Assembly: GCA_964463485.1 (NCBI GenBank)
Contig: CAYXDO010000104.1
Coordinates: 1 to 37,750, forward strand
Origin: CAYXDO01 sp964463485
GTDB taxonomy: Bacteria; Myxococcota; Kuafuiibacteriia; Kuafuiibacteriales; Kuafuiibacteriaceae
Reading direction: 5' to 3'
DNA: 37,750 bases
Part shown: piece after piece, positions 8,469-16,629 of the stretch
Position numbering within the stretch: position 1 is the first letter of the stretch
How the letters are laid out: every line of letters starts with the position of its first letter
Notes under the pieces: model-generated
What the model was told of the DNA's origin: nothing
Seen by the model: only the letters and a program-made list of their open reading frames with translations
The model's database searches: none
Position numbers and translations under genes: made by a program

Positions 8469-9274
8469 TTCTTCGACTTCACCAACGGCCTCGCCTTCTT
8501 GAGGGGCGGCGGTTGGGCCCTCGTCGGTGTCGGCGGCTTCGACACCGCCGGGGGAAGTGGATCGCCGTCGACCATCGTGATGACGAATTCCTCGGGGCAC
8601 TGATACACGAACTGAGTTGCGCCCACGACGATCACGTCGTCGTGCCGAAGGCGCCGAGTCGTGATGCGCTCGGTGTTGAGGTAGGTGCCGTTGGCCGATC
8701 CTAGGTCGGTGACCACGTACGCGTCGTTGTCGAGCACGAGCTCGGCGTGTCGCTTGGAGGCTCGCGGATCGAGCGTACGAACGTCGACGTCCGGGGCGCG
8801 ACCGATCACCGCTTTGGATCCGAGCAGGTGCACCGAGGTCGTCCCGTCTTCGTCGATCTGCGTGAGCTGCGGGTGCTCGGGGCGAAAGGTCGAGCCCGGG
8901 GCCGGAGCCGACGGCCGGAACTCGGGCAGCTCGGGTTTGGTGACGCTCGGCGTAGACCTCGAGATCTCCGGGGCTGACTTCGCGGGCTCGACCGCGATGG
9001 GCGCCCAATCCCGTGCGCGTTGCGGCAAGTCCGCGATGTCGATGTCCTTACGGGCGCAGTCCACGCCGAAGGGCGTCATGAACGCGCGGTCGTCGTACAG
9101 CTCGATGAGGCCCCGGCTCGTCAGGTACTCGAGCGCCGGCTCGGCCTTCGCGTATTTGTAGCCGAGGTCCTCCAGCGCAAAGACGAGGTCGATCTTGGTC
9201 TTCGGCTTGCCCTGCGACTCGAGGAAGAAGCGCTCGAAGAGCTCCTTGGCGATCGCGAGATCCTTCTTGGACAC
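8465..9274 (-). CDS. FHA-domain protein with N-terminal winged-helix-like region
   Basis: FHA domains bind phosphothreonine and usually read out Ser/Thr kinase signalling. The 269-residue protein has no signal peptide or membrane segment. Residues 1-75 are helical with a short beta end (LEYLTSRGLIELYDDRAFMTPFG), like a winged helix. This is inference. A Pro/Ser-rich linker spans 95-140. The FHA domain is at about 145-226, with the binding residues R159 (VIGRAPD), S173 and H176 (ASKRHAE) and N195 (GSANGTYLN). The tail is Pro/Lys-rich (PPPLKKARPLVKSKK). It is the last gene of a minus-strand run DUF507-DUF4442-FHA. Confidence 0.88.
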   Translation of the reverse strand: MSKKDLAIAKELFERFFLESQGKPKTKIDLVFALEDLGYKYAKAEPALEYLTSRGLIELYDDRAFMTPFGVDCARKDIDIADLPQRARDWAPIAVEPAKSAPEISRSTPSVTKPELPEFRPSAPAPGSTFRPEHPQLTQIDEDGTTSVHLLGSKAVIGRAPDVDVRTLDPRASKRHAELVLDNDAYVVTDLGSANGTYLNTERITTRRLRHDDVIVVGATQFVYQCPEEFVITMVDGDPLPPAVSKPPTPTRAQPPPLKKARPLVKSKK

Positions 9275-9327
9275 GAAGGGACGCTACACAAATTCGAGGC
9301 GAAAGAGATCAAGATCGCAAACACCGA

Positions 9328-9816
9328 TCACCGTCGCGACGGACCCACGCGCCAACACGCGCGCCCTCGCGCGACCACCTGACCCGAAGGGTCAGAGATC
9401 TCCGCCACCGCCAGGAGCTCTCGGGGTTCGGTGACCTCACCCAAAGGATCCACTCTGCACTCCGCGGTCAGCCGCCCGCGGGCCTTGTGAAGGTAGTCGA
9501 TCGTGATCTGAGTGATGATGCCGCGCGACCCCTTCGGCAGTCCGCTCACGACGGCCAGCCCGGTCGACATCTCGGCGAGGTTCGCGAGCGCGATGGCGTG
9601 AATCGAGTCGAGGTGATTTCGAATCCCTCGCCGGTCGAGAACGACGACGCGTGCGTGGCCCGGTGAAAGCGCCTCGACCCGCGCGCCGAGCGTGCCGGTG
9701 TACGGAGCCATTTGGCCGATGGCGAGACTGAATGCGGTCTTACCGCCCGGAAGGGCCGATAGGTGCTCCCAGACCGACATCAGCGTCGATCCGTCGAGCG
9801 AAACCGGAATTTTCAT
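9328..9816 (-). CDS. Hotdog-fold protein, DUF4442 family
   Basis: Likely acyl-CoA thioesterase-like hotdog protein. The reaction is not demonstrated for most DUF4442 members. The 162-residue product shows a PYTGTLGARVEALSPGHARV beta region, then RRGIRNHLDSIHAIALANLAEMSTGLAV (the long hotdog helix with the NHxxSIHA motif), and a final DPSGQVVARGRACWRV strand. The length is normal for the family. It starts 15 nt after the DUF507 stop and ends 53 nt before the FHA start, so one operon is likely. No strong ribosome binding site precedes ATG 9816. Confidence 0.87.
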   Translation of the reverse strand: MKIPVSLDGSTLMSVWEHLSALPGGKTAFSLAIGQMAPYTGTLGARVEALSPGHARVVVLDRRGIRNHLDSIHAIALANLAEMSTGLAVVSGLPKGSRGIITQITIDYLHKARGRLTAECRVDPLGEVTEPRELLAVAEISDPSGQVVARGRACWRVGPSRR

Positions 9817-9831
9817 GGGGAGAATTCGAAA

Positions 9832-10353
9832 TCAGGAAGCGAGTCCGCGCGAACGCTTGGCTTGGCCGACGAGACGCTCGTATTCGACGTCCCAATCGGG
9901 TGTGCCTTCGCGGAGGTTTTTGAGCCGACTCCGAACCTCTCGATCGATTTCTTCGTCGATGCCCAAGTACTTCACGATCACGTTGTGGATTTTCTTCCGC
10001 ATCTCGTGATCTTCGGCGAATACTTCTTCGACGTTTCGAGAGTGCATCAGGCCTTCAATCATCTGATTGATGACATGCTCGAGTCCCTCTTCGCCCGTCT
10101 TGTGCTTGCGCGCTTCGGCGAGGGTCTTCTTCACCTGGGCGAAACGATCCGGCGAAAGTCCGCGTCGGGAAAGAGTTTCTCGGGTTTCCTGATTCAATCG
10201 ATCTTCGGCGTTGCAGTACTCAACCAATATGGCCGCGACATCGAGCTCGGCTTCTTCGAGCTTCTGATCGTCGATCTCGACGTCGCCGTCCGACTTGAGC
10301 GTGGCGATGATTTCCTTCGAAAGCTTCGGGATGATTTTTCGATAGAGACGCAT
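9832..10353 (-). CDS. DUF507 family protein
   Basis: Function unknown. The N-terminal MRLYRKIIPKLSKEIIATL pattern and mostly helical, charged 173-residue product fit the DUF507 family, which is common in deltaproteobacterial lineages. Two similar helical halves are visible (about 1-90 and 95-173), each ending in a segment rich in Glu/Lys, consistent with a duplicated unit. I chose ATG 10353 because family members begin with this MRL segment. A GTG at 10368 would add five residues. It heads the DUF507-DUF4442-FHA run. No signal peptide or membrane segment is seen. Confidence 0.85.
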   Translation of the reverse strand: MRLYRKIIPKLSKEIIATLKSDGDVEIDDQKLEEAELDVAAILVEYCNAEDRLNQETRETLSRRGLSPDRFAQVKKTLAEARKHKTGEEGLEHVINQMIEGLMHSRNVEEVFAEDHEMRKKIHNVIVKYLGIDEEIDREVRSRLKNLREGTPDWDVEYERLVGQAKRSRGLAS

Positions 10354-10645
10354 CTCGAACCCAGGCACCGCGTATTGCGGAACAACGGGAGAGTCAACAA
10401 TGCAAGTCCGTCGCCTTCGTTATTTCCTCGGGACAAGAGCGACGGGCCCGGGCACCCAACTGCGACAACGCGGACAGCGCGGTGCGCTCGCGAGCGCGCT
10501 CGATCGCGTGATCGCGCCGAGCAAAGCGAGGGACCCGCTCGGCGGGATTCACTCCCGGAAGGCATCTGCCATTCGAGCGCGGCGCGACGAGTCTGCCTGG
10601 GGCAGCTGATCGCCGGGATGCCTGGCGCAGTAGGCTCGGCGCCCC
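10354..10645. other. Intergenic region between uvrC and DUF507 genes
   Basis: A 292-bp stretch with no gene I can support. It presumably holds the promoter of the DUF507 operon. A 69-codon plus-strand frame (10400-10609) has GGGAGAG upstream of its ATG, but its product is a low-complexity basic sequence without recognisable features. A GC-rich palindromic segment GCTCGCGAGC lies near 10488. No intrinsic terminator for uvrC was found. Confidence 0.5.
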
Positions 10646-12532
10646 TCACGTTTCGGCCGGCTTTGCCGCTCGATCGTTGAAGTGACGGAACACGGACTCC
10701 GCGACGCCTCGCGAAATACCCGGAACGTTCGCGAGGTCTTCGACACTCGCAGCCTTGATGCGATCGACGCTGCCGAGCGCCTTCAGGAGCGCCTTGCGGC
10801 GCTTCGGTCCGACGCCGGAGATCTCGTCGAGCGACGAGAGCAAGCTGCGCTTCGTTCGCAGGTTCCGTTGATAGGTGATCGCAAAGCGGTGGGCCTCGTC
10901 GCGGAGGCGAGCCAACAACAGGACCTCACCGCTCGTCTGGCGAAGGACGATAGGGTCCTTCTTTCCGAGCAAGAACACACGCTCAGGCGAACGGCTGAGC
11001 TCGCCCTCCGCCGTCTCACCTTCGAAGCGGCTCTTCGCCAACGAGACGATCTCGAGCCCGACCGCGCCAGCGTCGTCGATCGCCGCCCTCGCCGCGTTGA
11101 GCTGGCCCTTGCCGCCGTCGATCACGAGCAGGTCGGGGAGGTCGCCGTCCGCAACGCCCTGCCTGACCCGTCGCGTCAGCACCTCGTACATCGAAGCGAA
11201 GTCGTCCTGGGACTCGCCGATGTGCAGCCGGTAGCGCCGGTAGCCCTTCTTTTCCGGCTGGCCGTTCGAAAAGCGGACCTTGGACCCGACGATGATCCCG
11301 CCCTGGAAGTGGGAGATGTCGAAACACTCGATCGCGATCGGGAGCTTTCGGAGGAGCAGCTTTCGTTGGAGCCCCGCGAGCACGTCTTCGATTCGGCTTC
11401 GCTTCTTCAGCTTCTCCTCGTGAGCGTGACGCGCGTTCTCCTCAGCGAGCTCGAGCACGCGCACGCGCTCTCCGCGGCGCGCCCACACGACCGAGACCTT
11501 CTTGCCCCGCTTCTCTCCGAGGAGCTCGGCGAGCGGCTCCGAACCGGAGAGCTCGATGGGGACCACGACCTCCTCGGGGATCTCGGTGCGCGTCTCGTAG
11601 AACTGGAGCAGGAAGGACTCGATCTGGTCGGCGTCGTCGAACTCGCGGGCCGCGAACACATGGCTGTCCACGTTGGTGACCCGACCCGCGCGCACGGCCA
11701 ACACCGCCACGCAGATCTCGTCACCTTGTCGATGGTGGCCGACCACGTCCTGGTCTCGGAGCGACGCGAGCGCAACATGTTGGGGTTCTAGGGTCTTCTT
11801 GATCGCCGTGATTTGGTCTCGAAGGCGCGCGGCGGCTTCGAAGGCCTCGCGCTCGGCGGCTTCCCACATTCGCTCTTCGAGCCTCTTGGCGAGCGCCTCG
11901 CCCTTCCCTTCGAGGAACAGCAACACGTCGTCGACGTTGCGCCGGTATTCGTCACGGTCGATCTCGAGCACACAAGGCGCGGGGCAACGGCCGATCTGGT
12001 ACTCGAGGCACGGTCGCTTGCGGCTGTAGAGCGTGGAGTCTCGACACGTTCGAAGCTGAAAGTAGCGATTGACCACGCGCAGCGTCTGCCTTGCGGCCGT
12101 CGCCGAGTGATAGGGCCCGAAGTAGCGCGCGCCGTCCTTGCCCATGTTCCGGACGACCTCCACCCGCGGCAGCTCGTGCGAACCATCCACGCGGAGGCAT
12201 AGGTACTGCTTGTCGTCGCGCCAGATCACGTTGAAGCGCGGCTCGTGTTTTCGGATCAGCTCTCGCTCGAGCAAGAGCGCTTCTTTCTCCGAACGCGTGA
12301 CGATCGTCTCGATGTCGCCGAGCACGTCGCCCAACGAAAAAACAAACGCGCGATAGTCCGAGCTCCCGTCGGTGAAATAACTTCGAACGCGGCTGCGGAG
12401 GTTCTTCGCCTTACCGACGTAGATGATCCCGTCCTTCTTGTCCTTCATCAGGTAGACGCCGGGATCGGTCGGCAGATCCTTGGTGAGCTCGAGCCACTTT
12501 GCGCCGCCGTCGCGAGCCACGGCGGCGATCAT
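10646..12532 (-). CDS. uvrC: Excinuclease ABC subunit C
   Basis: Makes both incisions in nucleotide excision repair after UvrA/UvrB load. The 628-residue protein has a GIY-YIG nuclease (about 20-100: GVYLMKD, GIIYVGKAKNLRSRV). Four cysteines, C163, C175, C183 and C187 (CLEYQIGRCPAPC), are spaced as in the UvrC iron-sulfur site. A UVR motif follows (EAFEAAARLRDQI, about 220), then the RNase H-like 5' nuclease (ECFDISHFQG, VIDGGKGQLNAA) and C-terminal HhH motifs (ISGVGPKRRKALLKALGS, VPGISRGVAESV). I chose ATG 12532 (MIAAVARDGG), 22 nt after the permease stop. The frame opens further to 12613, overlapping the permease gene. Confidence 0.96.
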   Translation of the reverse strand: MIAAVARDGGAKWLELTKDLPTDPGVYLMKDKKDGIIYVGKAKNLRSRVRSYFTDGSSDYRAFVFSLGDVLGDIETIVTRSEKEALLLERELIRKHEPRFNVIWRDDKQYLCLRVDGSHELPRVEVVRNMGKDGARYFGPYHSATAARQTLRVVNRYFQLRTCRDSTLYSRKRPCLEYQIGRCPAPCVLEIDRDEYRRNVDDVLLFLEGKGEALAKRLEERMWEAAEREAFEAAARLRDQITAIKKTLEPQHVALASLRDQDVVGHHRQGDEICVAVLAVRAGRVTNVDSHVFAAREFDDADQIESFLLQFYETRTEIPEEVVVPIELSGSEPLAELLGEKRGKKVSVVWARRGERVRVLELAEENARHAHEEKLKKRSRIEDVLAGLQRKLLLRKLPIAIECFDISHFQGGIIVGSKVRFSNGQPEKKGYRRYRLHIGESQDDFASMYEVLTRRVRQGVADGDLPDLLVIDGGKGQLNAARAAIDDAGAVGLEIVSLAKSRFEGETAEGELSRSPERVFLLGKKDPIVLRQTSGEVLLLARLRDEAHRFAITYQRNLRTKRSLLSSLDEISGVGPKRRKALLKALGSVDRIKAASVEDLANVPGISRGVAESVFRHFNDRAAKPAET

Positions 12533-12554
12533 ACTTCGAGGACAGGCGAGGCGG

Positions 12555-14108
12555 TCAGGTCTTGCGTAGACGCGAGCCGAAGTAGTGGACCGCGCCGGCA
12601 ATGAAGAACCCATTGAACCAGGCGTACACGTACAGGTGATCGAAGAACCCGTCGCTCGGGATCTTCAGCGCCGCGTTGTAAAAGCCTGGGATGTTCGGCA
12701 ACACGCCGAGCACCAGCGCGACCACCGCGACCGGATTCACGCCGCGATAACGACCCTCCGGCCGGTAGAGATCCGCGACGTCGAGCTCCTTGTTCCGTAA
12801 GAGCCAGTAGTCTACGACCATGATGCCCGCGATCGGACCCAACAACGCCGAGTAGCCGATGAGCCACGTGAAGATGTAGTCGCCGGCGGTCGCCAGGAGC
12901 TTCCACGGCATCATCAAGATGCCAACGACACCGGTGATGAGGCCGCCCGTCTTGAACGAGATGTGCCGCGGCGCGAGGTTCGCGAAGTCGTTGGCCGGGC
13001 TCACCACGTTCGCCGCGATGTTCACGGAGATCGTCGCGACCCCGACGCCCAACAACGACACGATCGCCACCAACCAGCGAGTCGCCGCGGAGCTGATGAT
13101 CGGCTCGACCATTCCCGCCGGCGGAGTCGAAGACGTCATCATCGAGAGGATGAACACGGGATCCCAGAGCTTCTCTGGCGGTGTGCCGGTGAAGATCGCC
13201 TGGGCCGCGCTCGTGATGATCACACCCATGGCGGAGAAGGCGATCATCGTGGTCGGCAGCCCCAGCGCTTGGCCGAGCATCTGCTCCTTCTGGCCCTTTC
13301 CGAACCGCGTGAAGTCGGGGATGTTCAGCGAGAGCGTGGCCCAAAAGCCGATCATCCCGGTGAGCGACGGAACGAACACCTTCCAGAACTCGCCGGGCGT
13401 CTGAAACTTCGACGGCCGCTCGAGCATGGGGCCGAGCCCATCGGCCGCACCCACCGCCCAGACGAGCAAGATGAGCGCCATGACGAGCACGATGGGAGCG
13501 GCCCAGTTTTCGAACACACGGACCGCGTTCATGCCGCGGTAGATGATCCAGATGTTGAGGGACCAGAAGATCATGAACGTGATGGCGCTCGGGATGCTGA
13601 GGCCGGCGAGCCGGAGGTCTCCTCCGATGAGGCCGAAGCCCGGCCACACCGCCTCGAGGAACGTCTTGACCGCTTCGCCGCCGATGAACGTCTGGATCCC
13701 GAACCAGCCGCAGGCGACGATGGCCCTGAGGATCGCCGGGATGTTGGCGCCCTTGGTGCCGAAGGAAGCGCGCGCGAGGACCGGGAACGGGATGCCGTAA
13801 CGCGTGCCCGGGTGGGCGTTGAGCAAGATGGGCGCGAGCACGATGATGTTGCCGAGCCCGATCGTGAGCAGCGCCTGGCTCCAGCTCATGCCGACGGAGA
13901 TCAGCCCGCCCGCGAGCATGTACGTCGGGATGCAGTGCGCCATGGAGATCCACAGCGCGGCGAAGTTGTAGGTGCTCCACACGCGGCGACCCAGCGGGAC
14001 GGGCGCGAGATCCGCGTTGAACAGCGGGCTTTGAGCGATGTCGGGAGGAAGCTCCTTGAGCGCTTCTTCGAGCAGCTTGGGATCGTGCATGGCGAAAGCG
14101 CGGAGCAT
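12555..14108 (-). CDS. NCS1-family nucleobase/allantoin-type cation symporter
   Basis: Inner-membrane permease of the nucleobase:cation symporter-1 family, related to PucI/allantoin and hydantoin permeases. The substrate is not assignable here. The 517-residue protein has about 12 hydrophobic segments. Family motifs include NADLAPVPLGRRVWSTYNF before TM1, HPGTRYGIPFPVLARASFG after TM2, ACGWFGIQTFIGG, LSLNIPDFTRFGKGQ, VVSPANDFANLAP and GIMVVDYWLLRNKELDVADLY. The length is typical. An internal ATG (14090) would also serve as start. The start is only 27 bp from the divergent lipoprotein gene. uvrC starts 22 nt downstream, so uvrC may be cotranscribed. No purine catabolic gene is adjacent. Confidence 0.92.
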   Translation of the reverse strand: MLRAFAMHDPKLLEEALKELPPDIAQSPLFNADLAPVPLGRRVWSTYNFAALWISMAHCIPTYMLAGGLISVGMSWSQALLTIGLGNIIVLAPILLNAHPGTRYGIPFPVLARASFGTKGANIPAILRAIVACGWFGIQTFIGGEAVKTFLEAVWPGFGLIGGDLRLAGLSIPSAITFMIFWSLNIWIIYRGMNAVRVFENWAAPIVLVMALILLVWAVGAADGLGPMLERPSKFQTPGEFWKVFVPSLTGMIGFWATLSLNIPDFTRFGKGQKEQMLGQALGLPTTMIAFSAMGVIITSAAQAIFTGTPPEKLWDPVFILSMMTSSTPPAGMVEPIISSAATRWLVAIVSLLGVGVATISVNIAANVVSPANDFANLAPRHISFKTGGLITGVVGILMMPWKLLATAGDYIFTWLIGYSALLGPIAGIMVVDYWLLRNKELDVADLYRPEGRYRGVNPVAVVALVLGVLPNIPGFYNAALKIPSDGFFDHLYVYAWFNGFFIAGAVHYFGSRLRKT

Positions 14109-14135
14109 ACCCGAAGTCGGAGATTCAAGCCGGAC

Positions 14136-15194
14136 ATGAGAAGATGCGACGTGCGCCCTTGGCTCTTGCTGCTCGCTCTAGGTTGTCGGCCTGGCCCCGA
14201 GCGCCCCGAGGCGTATCTCGAAGGTCCGGCTCCGGTGGTCGCCGAGCTCGCTCGGGCCCTCGCGGGGTTCGAGCGCACGCCCTTGGGCCGCATGGCCCGG
14301 AGTCTCGAAGCCACGGCGCGGAGCTGTGAAGGGCTCGTGACTTCGCAGTCCGCAGAGCCCGCCTCGCTGCAAGAGATCCTCACTTCGATCAAGTGCGCGC
14401 CAGCTCAGAAGGCCCCGACCGACCACGTTTCTTTTCGCTTTCGAGTCTCCGACACGGCTTTCGCCGAGGGCACGGCGAAGGCAAACGCCGAAGAGATCGT
14501 GATCGCGGCGGAGCTGGTCGGTGCGCTCTCCGAGCTCTGGGTTCCGAGCGGCGATCCTGGCGCGCCGGTGCTGTCGGCGCAGGATCTCGTGGTCCATGCG
14601 CGCTTTCGTCCGGCGGGCGGCGCCGATATCGCATCCTTACTGCCTCTAGGTAGCCAGGCCGATGACCTCTTCAAGCTGAAGAGCTCCTTGTTCACCGCCG
14701 CGGTGTTGGACGGCACGTTCGAGCTCGCGATGTACCCGCCCTCGGCAAGTATGCCGAGGGTCGCGCTGGCGCTCGGCGTACGCGGCACGGCGCTCGCGAA
14801 GGAGGCGCTCGAGGCTTTTGCTTCGGAGATTTCCAAGCGCTGGCCTATTCATCCGGAGCCGATCGAGATCCGCGGTGCCGACGCGATCTGCGTCCGGGAC
14901 GTGGCGATCTTGCCGGAGCTCGCGCCGTGCGCGACGACGCTGCCGCGGGCGATCGTGATCGGCTGGAATCGAGCGAGCCTCGACGCCGCACTCCTCGGTC
15001 GACCGGCGCCTGCCCGAGGGGAGCGAGGGAGCGCCCACGTGGATTTCGTGCGCCTCGAGGCCGTCGATCGCGAGCTGGCAGCGACGGCTTCGGCCGCGCC
15101 GCCAGCTCCGTACCCGTTCGCGACGCTCGACCTGGTCCTTGGCGATCAGGCTCGACGCGGAGTGCCGGTCGCGATCAATCTTCGACGAAAGTGA
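14136..15194 (+). CDS. Hypothetical lipoprotein (352 aa)
   Basis: Not a family I recognise. The N-terminus MRRCDVRPWLLLLALGC is a lipoprotein signal with lipobox LALGC (C17), so the protein is probably membrane-anchored outside the cytoplasm. The rest is Ala/Leu/Glu-rich, with alternating hydrophobic segments and paired cysteines at the ends of short loops (SCEGL, IKCAPAQK, AICVRDV, LAPCATT). A frame open from 12963 is antisense to the permease, and ATG 14136 is the only start that gives a signal peptide. GGAG lies 14 nt upstream. It shares a 27-bp divergent spacer with the permease gene, and the next feature downstream is a cobalamin riboswitch. Confidence 0.8.
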   Translation: MRRCDVRPWLLLLALGCRPGPERPEAYLEGPAPVVAELARALAGFERTPLGRMARSLEATARSCEGLVTSQSAEPASLQEILTSIKCAPAQKAPTDHVSFRFRVSDTAFAEGTAKANAEEIVIAAELVGALSELWVPSGDPGAPVLSAQDLVVHARFRPAGGADIASLLPLGSQADDLFKLKSSLFTAAVLDGTFELAMYPPSASMPRVALALGVRGTALAKEALEAFASEISKRWPIHPEPIEIRGADAICVRDVAILPELAPCATTLPRAIVIGWNRASLDAALLGRPAPARGERGSAHVDFVRLEAVDRELAATASAAPPAPYPFATLDLVLGDQARRGVPVAINLRRK

Positions 15195-15261
15195 GTCACG
15201 AATGCGACAACCTGGCCGTTGACGTGGGCTCCACGACCTGTCCAACGTAAAAGTGCGACGA

Positions 15262-15425
15262 CCAAGGTGGGCGGAGAGGCAACTCTCCAGGGAAGCCGGT
15301 GTGAATCCGGCGCGGACCCGCCACTGTAAGCAAGCGTAGCCCTTCCGGGCGAAACCGCAGCAAGAGCCACTCCGGAGAGCCGGGGGAAGGCGCTGCGGGG
15401 AGCTTGCGAGCCAGGAGACCGGCCC
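15262..15425 (+). ncRNA. Cobalamin riboswitch (adenosyl/methylcobalamin aptamer)
   Basis: The leader carries the conserved cobalamin aptamer elements in order. These are a GAGAGGCAACTCTC hairpin (15274-15287), GGGAAGCCGGTGTGAATCCGGC (15290-15311), the CGGACCCGCCACTGTAAG core (15312-15329), a variable arm, AGCCACTCCGGAGAGC (about 15364-15380), and the B12 box AGCCAGGAGACCGGCC (15409-15424). The order and loop sequences match the known class. These RNAs bind B12 and usually switch off B12 uptake or synthesis genes. It lies 56-219 nt upstream of the lipoprotein start at 15481, on the same strand. Confidence 0.95.
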
Positions 15426-15443
15426 AACCATCGCCGTCGCCTC

Positions 15444-15480
15444 AGGTGACCTTACCTCCTCGTGGAGTGGGAGGACGGCC
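15444..15480 (+). promoter_or_regulatory. Expression platform: hairpin that can hide the ribosome binding site
   Basis: The ribosome binding site GGGAGG (15469-15474) is 6 nt before ATG 15481. CCTCCT (15455-15460) can pair with it around an 8-nt loop, which would block translation. AGGT (15444-15447) can instead pair with ACCT (15454-15457), giving an alternative hairpin that would free the site. No T-run follows either stem, so control is probably at translation start. The pairings are read directly; the switching mechanism is inference. Confidence 0.65.
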
Positions 15481-16629
15481 ATGGCACGTACGACACGCCC
15501 TAGCGCTTCGCGCCCGCCCCACCAGCAACCGTCGCGGATTTTGCGACTGGTCGCCTTCGCTTTCGTGAACGGCTGCGGAGCCTCCGGATGGGTCGCGATC
15601 CCCGACGAAATCACGATCGTGGGCGCGCCCTCGAGCCGATTGATCGCGGTCGCCGTCGAAGGCGCGAACGGACTGACACGATCCGAGGTGCTCGAAGCCA
15701 CGTCGACGGATTCGGAGGTGGCTGTGTTCGACGAGGGTCGCGTCCAAGCCCTCCGACCTGGGTCCGCCGTGCTCTCGCTCACCGGAGACGACGGGGGTGT
15801 GGACGTCGAGGTTCACGTGCTCGACCTTTCACCGTTTGCCACGCAGGTGCTCGGCTTCGCGCCGGGCGCGGGCGCGGGCTTCGGATCCGAAAGGATGCCC
15901 GACGTTGTGTTGGGACCGCCGAAGGGCGGCGGTGAGCTCGCGGGCTCGTTCGACGTGGTCTCGTTGGGCGCGGCGGGCCGGATCGAGCTCGGGTTCGATC
16001 GAGTCGTCGGGGTCGACGGCCGGGGCGCGGATCTGGCGGTCTTCGAGAATCCATTCTCGATCGCAGGCTCGGAGCGCGCGTTCAAAGAGCCCGGCGCGAT
16101 TGAGGTTCGGAGCGCCGAGGAATGGCGCCGCGTCGAGACGCAAGCAGGCCTGGTTCCGGTGCTCGCGGGCAGCTCCGACTCGTCGATCGACCCGAGGGAT
16201 CCGAACGCGGGCGGGGATCGCGCCGAGCTCGGCTCGAACCGCACGTTCGATGCAGTCGCCATCGTCGATGGATCGACCATCGCGTCCGACGCCCGATCGG
16301 CGGGCTTCGATCTCGACGCGGTGATGCTGCTGCACGCCGTCCCCGTCGAGGTCAGTTCGATCGAAGGCGCCGAGCGGAAGGTCACCATGCGCGTCGGTGA
16401 GCGACGCGCGGCTCCGCGCTTCGACGCGCTCGGGCCGAGCGGTCCGGTCCTGCGCGGGCTCGACGCAAAGCTGACGCTCTCGAGCGACGGCGCCGTCGCG
16501 GCCGACTGTGACCTCGCCAAGGAGCTCGAGTGCGAACCCATTCTCGAGGCCGTACAGCGCGGCCACGCAACACTCAAAGCGAGCTACGGACCCTGGACGT
16601 TCGAGCTCCCGATCGAGGTCATTCCATGA
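15481..16629 (+). CDS. B12-riboswitch-controlled surface lipoprotein with Big2-like and VFENPF domains
   Basis: First gene of a two-gene operon under the cobalamin riboswitch. The 382-residue product has a signal region (ILRLVAFAFVNGC, lipobox VNGC, C33) after a basic N-terminus, so it is predicted to be lipid-anchored. Residues about 40-115 look like a Big2/Ig-like domain (STDSEVAVFDEGRVQALRPGSAVLSL). Residues about 120-290 form a second domain with GFGSERMPDVVLGPP, FDVVSLGAAGRIELGFD and VFENPF (187-192). This pattern is seen in bacterial proteins annotated only as cell surface proteins. A binding role in corrinoid capture is inference from the riboswitch. Its TGA overlaps the ATG of the next gene. 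Confidence 0.85.
   Translation: MARTTRPSASRPPHQQPSRILRLVAFAFVNGCGASGWVAIPDEITIVGAPSSRLIAVAVEGANGLTRSEVLEATSTDSEVAVFDEGRVQALRPGSAVLSLTGDDGGVDVEVHVLDLSPFATQVLGFAPGAGAGFGSERMPDVVLGPPKGGGELAGSFDVVSLGAAGRIELGFDRVVGVDGRGADLAVFENPFSIAGSERAFKEPGAIEVRSAEEWRRVETQAGLVPVLAGSSDSSIDPRDPNAGGDRAELGSNRTFDAVAIVDGSTIASDARSAGFDLDAVMLLHAVPVEVSSIEGAERKVTMRVGERRAAPRFDALGPSGPVLRGLDAKLTLSSDGAVAADCDLAKELECEPILEAVQRGHATLKASYGPWTFELPIEVIP

Noticed and set aside
10400..10609. 69-codon plus-strand frame with GGGAGAG before its ATG
   Set aside because: The product is basic, low complexity and has no recognisable feature. The start signal alone is not enough.
12529..13980. 483-codon minus-strand frame overlapping the permease
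   Set aside because: His/Arg-rich out-of-frame shadow of the NCS1 gene.
12963..14135. Long plus-strand frame upstream of the 352-aa lipoprotein
   Set aside because: Antisense to the NCS1 permease; Arg/Asp/Glu-rich shadow. The real start is ATG 14136 with a signal peptide.
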